From positions 186,089-210,740 of the forward strand of contig BMAT01010738.1 of NCBI GenBank assembly GCA_019649035.1: DNA of 24,652 bases. Direction: 5' to 3'. The notes below the pieces were generated by a model. That model was not told the origin of the DNA. It ran no database searches and saw only the letters and a program-made list of their open reading frames with translations. Below are positions 1-11,685 of this stretch, in pieces. The stretch's first letter is position 1, and every line of letters begins with the position of its first letter. The position numbers were made by a program, and so were the translations under genes. This stretch comes from Elysia marginata (lineage: Eukaryota > Mollusca > Gastropoda > Plakobranchidae).

Positions 1-43
1 TCGGTCCGAAAGCCGAGCGTCTACCACTAGACCACGACGCCAC
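1..43 (-). repeat. tRNA-like head of a truncated SINE at the window edge
   Basis: Read on the minus strand, this starts GGCGTCGTGGTCTAGTGG and continues with GTAGAC, which is a good pol III A box and D arm. The following anticodon-arm region can pair only with an 8-nt loop, which a functional tRNA would not have. It resembles the head of the SINE at 4378-4667. The B box and body, if present, lie left of the window. A true truncated tRNA gene is the less likely alternative. Confidence 0.5.
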
Positions 44-230
44 ACAGGTAAGTCAAGTTTACGAATGGGCTTGCTGTACATTGAATTCATACTTGTTAAT
101 TATTCAATCAAAGTTCATATTCATTAAGATATTTTACACGTAGTTATCAACGAGAAGGTATATCTTTTAAAACCACCCATGTCCATATTTATTTTTATTG
201 CTTATTGATCGATTGCATCGATATGTTCAG

Positions 231-363
231 GGAAGGAATGATTTCGCCATCAACATCATCACGAAAGAGCTGCGCTATCTGACGTGGGAGGAGACCTTCC
301 TGTCTCTCCGCTCGGACATCCTACCCGACGCGATCAGGGCAAAATACTGCGATCTCACGACAA
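231..363 (+). CDS. Exon 1 (window numbering) of the IP3R-like gene
   Basis: This exon encodes residues 1-44 plus one base ([14 protein letters not shown], then [16 protein letters not shown], ending KYCDLTT). The acceptor is gttcag at 225-230, with a rather weak pyrimidine tract; the donor is acaa|gtaagt. The exon ends in phase 1 and its last A joins GT of exon 2 to make Ser. Motifs fit the IP3R RIH region (AIN, then LPDxIRAxYC like LPYDLRASFC). The frame stays open upstream to a TAA at 168-170 and the residues RYVQ before the acceptor also resemble the family, so a longer exon is not fully excluded. No better upstream AG is seen. Confidence 0.75.
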
Positions 364-3300
364 GTAAGTCACTGTGTACACAAAACAACCGCAGAACCGT
401 AGTGTCTCCTGAAACTTGTCTGATTAAAGGTCTTAAACAGGCTTAGGTTTAAAATAGAACGAAAGAAATTTCATCAATTTTTTGTTTAGAATATCCTGCA
501 TGGAAGGTAGCATGCTCTGACAAGAAATTTAACGATGAGACTAATGCAATATAACTTTAAACGATGATTGGTTCATGGAGCAACGTAGGAACGAACAGTT
601 TAGAGGACTTATTGGATTTTAGAGTAACGATCTTTAAAAAAATCCATACACGACAAACCTTTCAACACTGAAAGTTTTCCTCACAGCAAAGAAATCGCAA
701 ACTTTCGAAGGTTTTGCTGCATTTTTAAAAAGCCGTTGGTTTAATTAGGAAAATCTCCGTACCGGTAGTGCTAGGAGTGGTGTTTTTGTACATTTTTCTA
801 TATTCAGCTTTACGGACACGTAGTGGTGTTATGATGGAAATTGATTATTCTTTCTCATCTTCTTACCAAACAAAACATTTCTTACTCAATTCGTAATGGC
901 TGGTTTTCGTTAAGACTAATGCTTCTTAACTAATTTATATGTCATTTCCCTTGCGTAGCAGTTCTCAGCATCTAGTAATTATTTTGCACCGTAGTCAATT
1001 CAGTTGTTCATCTCATTTTCAAGTTTTTCTCAAATCAGGTCTTTTGTTGTTCCCGCAGGATGAAACGACAAATCTTTATTGTTTCCTTGCCTTCGCTTTC
1101 TCTTTGATTTGTTATTTCCGGCTCAATCTTTTCATGCAAAGACTTTCCCGCTTTGTTTCATCCTTAATTTTTCCCTTTGTTGTTGATCATTGTGTTTAGC
1201 AATTACTCTTTTAGTCTTATACATTTTTCTTTGGTTATAAAAATAAGCCAAGTCATAGACTTGGTTTTGCAGTATCAAGCTTAAAGATAACTAACATATG
1301 ACTGTTAATGGGTAGGTATTTTCAGACTACACGCGTTTTTACACTGTCTTCTTTATTTACCAATAAATTGTACTCGAATTCCTTTGTGAACTTTTTTAGC
1401 CCGGCTATAATTTAATAAGTAAAAATTTAAACGCTCTCGTTAACTGAGTTTAAGTTGTCGCCAAAAGCAAAATCTATACAAAGGTTACTGTTTGGTTCTA
1501 TTTTCGAAAAACAATATAATAAAACTTATGTGTATCAGTGTGTTTGTTTATTTCTTACCGTTATAATCAGAACCATTCATTGCCATGATTGAATCCTGTA
1601 TGATGTCACTATGTAAGATTGGGGTAAAAAGGTTAAGTAAACGTTGCGGGAGAAAAGCTATGCTTAGGTTTCAGAGACTGTTTTTTCGATTGCATTTATT
1701 ACCATTAAATAGATGAATAAAAGAATAATGATTCTTCCACTTCCTAATTATAACAGCACCAAATCTTAAAAGTTATCTTTATAAAACTTCTCGATGCAAT
1801 TTTAACAACTGGTGCGTTTGAGTACCTGGTAAGCTAAGATAAATTTACCTCAAATTTATTAGCAGCGGAAGTTGGAGATGTAACGCTATTATCAATAAAG
1901 CATATATGAGATTTTTTTTATCTTTAACTCAACATTCATTATGGTTTTTTTTACGGTTGACACAAACACAAGTTAGATTTTGGTTATTTCATTACGAAAT
2001 GAAAAATGTTGACCACATCACTGAAAGATTATGATCAAAGATAGTACATCCGTGAACCGGAAGAGATATATAAATGACCTCAAGCAGCATCGATATTTTT
2101 CGGCAATTCACGCTTCCCATCCCAACACGCTCTGGTATCCTATATTATTACATGTGCTTTGCACTTATCCTGGGACATATTCAGGGATAAAGCACAGTCG
2201 CGAATAGTATTACTATAATTACAGTAACGCACGGAGATGCCGCAAAGGTCAGTCAGTGCAACAATCTGTGGAGGCTTTAACTTAAATCTGCACTTTCAGA
2301 GAATAATGAGGATTTAATTGCTTCAGGTAATGTGACCAGATACACGAACCTTTTTTCGCCAGACTGTCTAGTAATTTTTAATTGAATGAAACATTGAAAC
2401 ATATTGCGTAACGTTTATGATATTTGGAAATAACTCTATAAAACCACATGGTTTTATATTTTGTTACAATGAGGCAGTTCTCGGTGTTGTATTCAGCAGC
2501 TTTCCTTGTTTTTATCCGGTCCACCAGCATCAAGTCCCGTAAAATGAACACTCGATTGACACTTTAAAGCCATGAACAACTTCACGAAATGCTTGCTAAT
2601 AAGATAATGAAGTTTATAAATACTTACAGTTGGTGATCGATGGCATATTGTGTTTCTTAGCAACTAAAGAACGAATATAAGCATGTTTTTCATCTGAACC
2701 TAAGCTCTGAAATATATTTTAACTGAACTTTTTATGTACGAATACAATCTATTTCTAATTTTTAGAACAAACAACAAAGGTTTGAGTGGTAATCAAAATC
2801 CAATAAAAAGCCGACAAAACATATCCTGCTTTACGTCCGGTATAATAGGCAGCGGCCAAATTTTCAAGGTACAGGAACTTTTACGATGTCTTTTTTCGCA
2901 CTGACAGACGAGAAGTAGATCTAGTATTCCGTTTCTGCTTTAAAGAGTTTTTTCCAGCATCTTGTTTCTATCATGTCACCCACAGCAAGCGCTCTGATCA
3001 CTTTCTCTGAGATAGCGAAATTTAAACGCAACCAAATAGTTAACACATGTTCGGGGGCTCGGTGATTCTAAATTACTTAAAGGTAATGGATAACTGGACA
3101 ATGACGAATTCATGGTGCTGTTTACATATAAAGTTAACTACAAAGCCGCACTAACGATATAAGTCTTTCATGCAATACGGATTTTGTATTCTTTTACGAA
3201 TTCTAACAAATGAATATGAAAATAAGAATTAGAAACGAACAAATAGTAAAACATCTCCCTAATAAACAGACACTCATTGCGCTGCTCTTTCGATTCGAAA

Positions 3301-6300
3301 GCGGCTTGGCTGATTTTTGGTAGGACACTTTCTGTACGTTTCGATACATAGATTTACAAGTTGACCTGCTATTGGAAAAACTGTTTCTGTAGGTTTCAAC
3401 ACGTAGGGCGTTTTCTGTAGTTTACCAAATATAGATTTACATGTTGACTCATTCTCGATAGACAGTTTGACTAACTAATCGTAAAATATTTTTGTAACAT
3501 TTGAAACATTGATTCACATATTTAACAATTATCGGTAGAACATTTTTGTAGGATGTCACATAGATTTACAAACTTCATTCTATAACACAACTTGGTAATG
3601 CCATGGGGATACGGTTATCTCTTAGTCTGTAAAGCAGGTAATTTCTTCAGCTGCTTTGGACTCAATTACAGTTTTGCGTCGAACTTTTCTCCAAAAATAG
3701 GAAATGAAATAGTCGTTTTGGGGGTATGTATATAATTGTTATTACAAAAGTACGATCGAGGAGCAGCATGGTGCAACGATTAGAGCTATGACTTGTAATT
3801 CTTAGGTTGTTATAAGTGCAGTTTAAGACCACGGTTGGTTGACATTCCTCTGTCAGTCCACTCACTACAGTATAGGGCTGGTCCAAGACGAAGAACTCTT
3901 GTGTGAAAACAAAAGAAAATAAAGTTAACCCTTCACGAGCTCTTTTATGCAGTGGAGATTTAGCAGAAAAACTCAGGTGCTGAATTTAAGCTAAGAATGC
4001 AGATTTCTAGATTCGATTATTTATAAGTCTATTTATTCAAAGACCTTTTATTATGCAAAAAGATAAATGAATCAAACATAATCAGTATACAAGCATAGTA
4101 AGCAAGCTATTCATCAAAGTCGTTGCCCAAAACTCTAGTTTAGAATATAATAATTATGCGGGCCTCCAACAGAGCTCTGGTCATCTAAGCCAAACCAAAA
4201 GAACCCTTCTACATTGTCGTCTTGGTGCAGCTCTTGTTTAAAATTTACGCTTACTTACTTCTAGCAAAGTGCGTTCTTTAAAAAAATTATGAAGGGCTAG
4301 GCCTGCAATGACAACAAGAAATGACAGTACAAAGCCTAAAATCTATTGTGAGCCAAACATGAAATTGGCCAGGCCTGGTTAGGATAGTTTGTTTGAATTT
4401 TAACGTCTCTTTTCAACTGCAAGGTTATATCAGAGACGGCGCTTGGGTCAATTGAAAGCATGCTGCCACACTGTGATGTAAGGAGGGCTTGCATACACCA
4501 CACCCAGTCACATTATCCTGCTACCGGGCCGACCAGACTTAGCACTAAATCCATAATGCCAGACACTAGGCAGATCAGCTGCTAATACCAATTTTAAAGT
4601 CCTTGGTTTGACTCGGCACCTCCTGATCTCTGAGCGAGTGTCTTACCACTAGGCCACAGAGCCGGTCGGCCAGGCCTGATGAATTCCGGTTCAAACGCTG
4701 CGTTCGTACAGCTCTCGCCCAGTTTCTTTATTGAGGTAGAGAAATCTAGATTCTATATACAAACATGCAAGTTCCATTATTGAAAATAATGTTTAGCACT
4801 CTCTTCCATCGTGCAAAAACTAGATTCTGACGTAGGTAGAGAAATATATCTAGATTTAAAGGATTTACATACTTAAGAAAAAAGACCAAGATCTATCTTT
4901 CAACTGATCTCCCACAGATTTACCGGCAAAAGCACCAAACTCAGCTATTCTAGATAATTCTGCTGTAGACCCTGATTCAACAGTAAATTGTACACTTCTC
5001 AACGAGGAAAGAAAAATAAAGATAAAACACAGGATTCTGAGTAACAATAAGGGCGAGAGAAGTATAGAAGGATAGGTCTAAACATTGGAGTCTCATAGAG
5101 AGGAGAAAAAACCTTAATAAAGAGGTCAAATGAAGCGAAGGCGATGTGCGGAAACAAGGACAGTTTTTTACTTGGGATTTATTATTATAGTAGATTAACA
5201 GATAGAATGTATGAAAGCAAAAAGAAACAGTGACAACTTTTTAGTTGAGGATATTCATCCCTAATCCCTTTACTAAACCATTTTATCCGCTATGTTGAGA
5301 GATATTCAGAACATAGGTCTAGATCTAGATTTCACGGGCCAGACTACGCTTTCTACATGATCAACTCCCCAGTACATAAGGGGAACAACTCTAAACGAAC
5401 TTTTAAAATTCATGCAACAGCTGGGTTATACATAGGTAGGCTATTGGGTTTAAGTCAGTAGATGTACTTGAGTGTGTGACGTTTATATTGAGTGCCTAAC
5501 AGACAGCTACACTGTAATAATGTCCTGTATTGAAATGTGATTGCAATATACTAGGAATGTTGTGATGTGTATTGGCTAAACAAATGCAGTGTCTTGTGGC
5601 AGAGGAAGGCCGCAGATCCACTTCGACCAATTTAAAAATACTTTTATAACGAATTCCCATGAACACGTTTCGCTCCATTTCATTCTGACAATAAACAAAC
5701 ATGCAAAGTGTACCAGAAGCTTCTGCCATTGTTGCATTATTAAACAATTTTTCAATACCGATCATATACGACAAAAACAAAGACGTTAAACCGTAGGCTA
5801 CTAAGCTGAGCTTCCTGATGTCTGTTGCGGTCTGAACTGTACAGTGACAGCCAAGGTCAACCTGACATGGCACTGCACTGGTCGCCAGGGAGTTATTAAG
5901 TGCACTGACGGCAATAAATGCACTCTGCAGACCAGGCCATTTCTCTAATGACTCGTTCCATAAATAAGATGTAAAGCCTTGAAGCGAGCTTAATAAAAAA
6001 TATATAAAGCAAACGAAAACAAAAAAGAAACAAATCAACAAACACCCCAACAAACAGTACATGTACTATTCCCCTTAGAGGCTTTAATGGTTGTTTCAAT
6101 GCTAACAAGTATCACTGCTCTTTAAATCATTTAAAAAAATAGTGAAAATAACAGTTGTAGATAAACAAAATGGTGTAAATTGCGCCCCGATCAGTGGTAT
6201 GACCTATCTGAGTGAGACCAGGGGTGGAACTAAGAGCACAAATGGTAAAGTTTGATAAGGACAAGCACTCCTTACGTAGTGGCATCACCAAGATAAGCGT

Positions 6301-9300
6301 GCATAGCCACAAAGCTATTGAGAGTAATTGTAATGGGTTTCGTTGGCGGCCTCAAGCGAAAATTGCAGTTTTTCGGAAACGAAAACATGAACATTTGAAT
6401 TGATTTGTAGACGTTCGTCAGTACAAAAATTTATTGTTTGGTACATCATCGCCCTCCACTACGAGTATTCACTTGTATTTTTTTGTATTCATTGTTGTTT
6501 TCATATACCTCTATACACCGTGCGTAGCTTCTACGGCCATTAAGCTATGTTAGCTTTATGTAATGAAAATAACGTTATTTGAATGGGTTTATTACCTGCA
6601 GTATTCAAAACAAAAAACTATATCTTCAGCGCGAGTGTATGAGAAGGCGTATAAAAACTATTTATCGAACACAATAATATTTATCGCACATTAATACCCA
6701 AGCAAAATAAAACAAAGCATAACAGAAAACCCTTTAAAAGCCACTAAAATAGATGATACTGACAGCTTGTGAAATGAAGGGCAAAGTTTACATAAGGAAG
6801 ACAATGTGCAATAATGAGGGGAATGAAATAAATATAGTGCTTAATATCACAAACAACGACTATTTGTACTAGGACGGTCGGTGCATAAAACATCCATGTA
6901 AATAACACCGTGTTTGATGCAGGTAGAAGCCGCATGCACAGGCGAAGGAATAAAAAAGACATTAACATTTTCAACTCTTTTGTGCAAAGGAAAAGAGAAA
7001 AAAATCGTACATCAAGAGAAAATTAAAGAGCCATTTAGTTTTACTGTAAGCTCTTCCATGGCGGGCACAGAACAAAGAAACTAAGAACTGTGAGATATTA
7101 GGAAGGACAGTTGGCTGCACATCGTTTGTCTCCAGCTCTGATTGTATCTTCACTTAAACCTGCACACGTTTAGTGAACGTTTCTTTGTTTGTAGCAAGCT
7201 ATCTGCTGAAAACATGTTTCTGCACGATCGATGACGTTCTTCGATGTAATTAATGGACATCCTCTTGCAAGCCTATGCAAAATGAACAGCATCTGCAGGA
7301 AAATAGCTTTTAATAGTATTTGTAAGCATTATAGTTAGGAATACCTCGCTGTCTCACTTACAAACGTTAAAACCTGTTTGTGTGATAAAGTCAATGTGCT
7401 GTTCGTTGCTTTACAACAAATGGTCGAAAAAGAGAAGGACTCACTGTCCTTTCACATGAAGCAAAGGGAGTGCGCTTTCCTGCGTATGTTGTATGGGTGT
7501 AGGTGATAAACTTTACAGGGACAGAAAGTTTCCAAACCCTCGGCTCCTGAAATCGTACTTGACTTCAGCATGATATAGCTAATAAATGACGGAGTTAGAT
7601 GGCTGAGCGCGCCAGGCAAAAGTAACGACAAAACCTACAACGTTGAACGTATAGACAGTCACTCTTAAAATGAAATTCAATATCCTGAAACTTTCCGGTT
7701 ACATCGCTTGCTTAAGTTAGAAATTGATGTGCGCAATACTTTTCTCACACGATAGCAAAAAGCTACAATGTGGGCATTTTCTGAGGGGTTGAAATAGAGA
7801 TGGAAAGAGTAAAAATTGAAGAAAAAAATAAAGGTGGGGTTAGGGGGCGAGATCTATGTTGCTATCCTTTTATTTTGATTGGCTTTTACACGTACATTAA
7901 AGCAGTCTCACGCGAAGAAACGTGTTTTTCATGCTCCCATGGTCCGTCGACACATTAGATAATTGATCGTGAAGTTAGAACTGATGAATCCTGTTCAGAA
8001 TTTGGTCACGCAAGTTTGCTTGTTCGAATTGGGCAACCCGGGAGAACTTTCAGATGTTTGCGTTTGCAAAAAAAAAAAAGAAGTAAAGCAACAAAATTTT
8101 AAAAAAAACCGAAAGATGCGAAAAATAGTATTTTGAACAAAAAGATTCTATGACCTCTCGGCCCTATTTGAATATTATAGATTGCAATTTACAAATACTT
8201 TTGTTTTTGCAAGAACACTGTAAGAAATATTATTATACAACAATGCTGAACATATCTACACCCTATATATTTTTAATTTTAACTATTATGCCTTTTCAAG
8301 CCCAACACACAAGTGTTTAAAAACTGAAATAACTGTTTAACTCAAACGATGACAAAACGCATCATTAAAAAAATCAACAGGACAAAAAAGATAGTCATCC
8401 CTTGTCATTTAAAGAAACCTGAATACTTAAAAATAACATGCAAATGTTTTTTATTTCAATTAAGCCAAAAGCGATGTGTATATAGATCAGTATTTGGCTC
8501 TATCTGAATGAAAGGTGTAAAGGTTTATAGAGATGGAAGGGATGTGTCTTTGAAAAAAAAATTAATGAACAAGAGGATCGAAACTTAGTCATGGTAAATG
8601 AGAGTGCAATGCAAATTTGAAGGTTTGAAGGCAATTGAAATTAGATTGCCAATTATTTTGCTGAAAGAGACAAACAGATACCAGAACATCTGCAAATGAA
8701 TTTAAATCTTTGAAAACTAATGCTTCAAAGGTACTTTGTGCAGTGTGCAGATAGCCACTAATTCTGACTTCCATAGCCCTTGTTTATTTGCATTTTTCTG
8801 CCCTCATGAATAAAAGAGCTCATTTGAGCTTACCAATATTGAATAAACTTGCAGTGTCGCACCTTTTATCTCCCAAAGACCTTATTAGCTTCCGCGATGT
8901 TGTTGCATTTCGCTGTAGCGCTATTTGCAAGATTAGCTGCTGTTTGCGCATGCTCTGCTACACGGAATGAGCAAACGGGAAGCAGAGCGATTCTCACGAG
9001 ACCATTAGCGTGATTGGTTAATAACAGAGGTTTTATCGAGACACATAGATCACGCTCTATCGGAGTTACATCCCTTGACACGAGAAAGGTCTATCAATGT
9101 TGCTGCTGACAAAGCCAATTTTCATTGTTCGCACATTGTTTCTAATGCACTTTGAATGCGAACCGTTTTTATTGGCTTCGTCGAAATAAGTTTTAAATTG
9201 AAACAGAATATTGACCGTAAAAAGCGCACACATGCAGTCAATTACGAAAACTATTTACAATTTTTTGTGGTTATCCAAGAACCATAACATACTCCGGTGC

Positions 9301-11616
9301 TTGATGTATTCATTCAGCGTACCAATGCATTAGAAGAAATATTTATTTTCGCTATCTGAGTCTGGTTTTCAATTCTATCAACAATAGATATCACGGGCAT
9401 GCAAAAATTTTAACACTGTTCCTAAAGTAGATGTACCCTAAGCTATTGTTAAGTTCAAAAGTATCTATTGGTTCTTTTTCTAATCTTTCCACCGACAGAT
9501 CTAGACATTTTCTGAATTTTCTTTCTTTGTTTGCCTCTTTAAAATTTTTCTTCATCTCACAATGCTTTTATCAAAATCTGCTTTTTTCCCGTAGTACAAA
9601 ACTATGAAATTCATGCACATTAGCAACGCTTTTGAAAATGAAAAAAATAATAAAACAGAAAGATAACTCGAAAAGAGTAGAAGATGAGAGTCTGTCGCAA
9701 AATTTTGAGGCGACGGAAAAGCACACCAATCTTTTGATCTGTGTATTTAGATAGTGTTGTAGGTGCATTAGATACAGAGCGCATCTGGACTGATTATGTA
9801 CCTTGGAAGTCTCCACAGAGTTAGTATCAACCTGACATGCAAAGTGCGTGAACGTGGCGCATCGTGCGTTAATGCAGCTCTCCAATTTGGCAACTCCTAG
9901 CTCGAACCTAAGCATTAACTGATATTGATGATGACTTATTCATCACTGTTATCTCTTCACGCCACAGGGGTTTAATTTAATTATGGTAGGCAGGGAGTTG
10001 CTATCACAAAAAACTGTTTTAATAAAGACTCGTTTATAGGTCCAAAAACGCGGAGGGGGTGGGGGGGGAGAGTGCTGTAATTTTAAAGGAAAATATAAAC
10101 AGCTAGGCCAATTTAGAAAAAAAAAGGTAGCTTAATGCAAAGAAACAAATGAAACTGAGAGGACTTACACACAAGATAGAATAGATTGGAGACCAGAAAT
10201 CCATAAGCAGAAGCAAAATGAAAACAAAAGCAAGTCAAAGATAATGAGAGGTAGGAAGAGGCAAAAGAGGACTGAGTACAGAGAGACATGCACAGCTTAT
10301 CTCTGGTTATTAGTTGAATCTAAAGGAATAAAATATAAAAACCACGGTACTTACATGGTATTCTGTCCATCGATAACTAATGGGAGAGATTCTTTTTCAA
10401 GAAAATAGCGTTATTAATGGCATTAAACGAACTTCTGTAAGCCTGCTCAGCACCTCAGAGAAGTTACCTAGGAAGATGTAACTTCTCTGAATTGTTTAAT
10501 TGAAAACTAACAAAAGAAATCGCTGCATTGATACTACTACTCTGATAAAATTGTACTGCTCAAAGTGAACTAGATTAAAGGTAAATATGAGTAACGTTCC
10601 TTCTCTAGAAAATAACGTCAAAATATTATAGTATTTATTGCAATCTAGGCCTACATAGGAGAGTCTTAACCAAATGTTTCTTACTTTAAAAAAGAACTTA
10701 ACGTCTAAAACAAAACAAAAACTTTAGAGCTAAAAATTTATCAATAGCTTAATATCTTCAATATAAATCTATCGCCTAAATTTTAAAAGATTGCATTTAA
10801 GAGGCAGCAAATAGTCCCAATTTATTTTCACATAGTATTCCTATAAGATATTTTTTCCAAACAGACATCCGCTACTCTTGCTAAAATCTCACTCTGAAAC
10901 ATGTACATCTCCTTGGTTACTCATTCAACATCGACGCCTTGTAAAACGAAACCTTACCAAGATTTGAACTTCCGGCCGTCTGATTCGAAAGTTGACTGCT
11001 AACCGCGTCGCCTCCGAAAAGAACCATAATAAGCGGAAGACAGAAGGTGCTTAGTTTTGATTCGATGAAGTGAATAAGACTTAGAGCTGGAAGGATGAAT
11101 AAGCTGATTTTTCTTTTTTTTAGCTCTAACGTTTTCTCTATCACACGCAGAAGGCAGTAAATGACCTGGAAACTTCTCCCTCTTTCAAAATCATGTCCCC
11201 GATCTGATCAATAGGGTAAAACTAGAAAAAATAAAGGAGGGTCAGAGAGATAGACAAAGAAAGACGGAGTGATTAAAAATAAGGGAAAAGCAAAACTCAA
11301 TTTATATGACATACGAATGAAATAATAAATAAAATTATAATATTCAGATCATTCAATTTTGGACAAAAGATATTCACTAGAAAAAAAATTAATTAATTTA
11401 TTGTAGACCTATTACATTTTAAATCTCTTCAACTTGAATTGGTGGTTATTATCGTTATAGTTTTGCTTTGAGAAGCTAAATCTGAAATAAATTTTCAATA
11501 AATGTCCAGTGTCTTGAGAATAGGTAATCTTAGACTCATTCCATCATGGGATTGAAGATAATTAAAATATGTCAGACTACATTCCCTCTCTCTCGCTCTC
11601 TCTCTCCCTCTCCCTC

Positions 11617-11685
<69 letters not shown>

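Larger units (their letters stand above)
364..4366 (+). other. Intron 1, first part
   Basis: This is AT-rich intronic DNA of the IP3R-like gene. Open frames are short and none is bounded by plausible splice sites with family similarity. It contains two small hairpins (1245-1267 and 2154-2195) and the degenerate tandem repeat at about 3325-3580. Otherwise I see nothing. Confidence 0.6.

Noticed and set aside
1-43. Functional tRNA gene on the minus strand
   Set aside because: The anticodon arm does not form a normal 5-bp stem with a 7-nt loop, and only half is visible.
939-1199. 86-codon + frame and other short frames in intron 1
   Set aside because: They are low-complexity Phe/Leu/Ser translations typical of AT- and pyrimidine-rich intron, with no homology or splice support.
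9571-9915. 114-codon minus-strand frame as a gene
   Set aside because: There is no recognisable motif, no splice or promoter context, and the composition is that of AT-rich intron.
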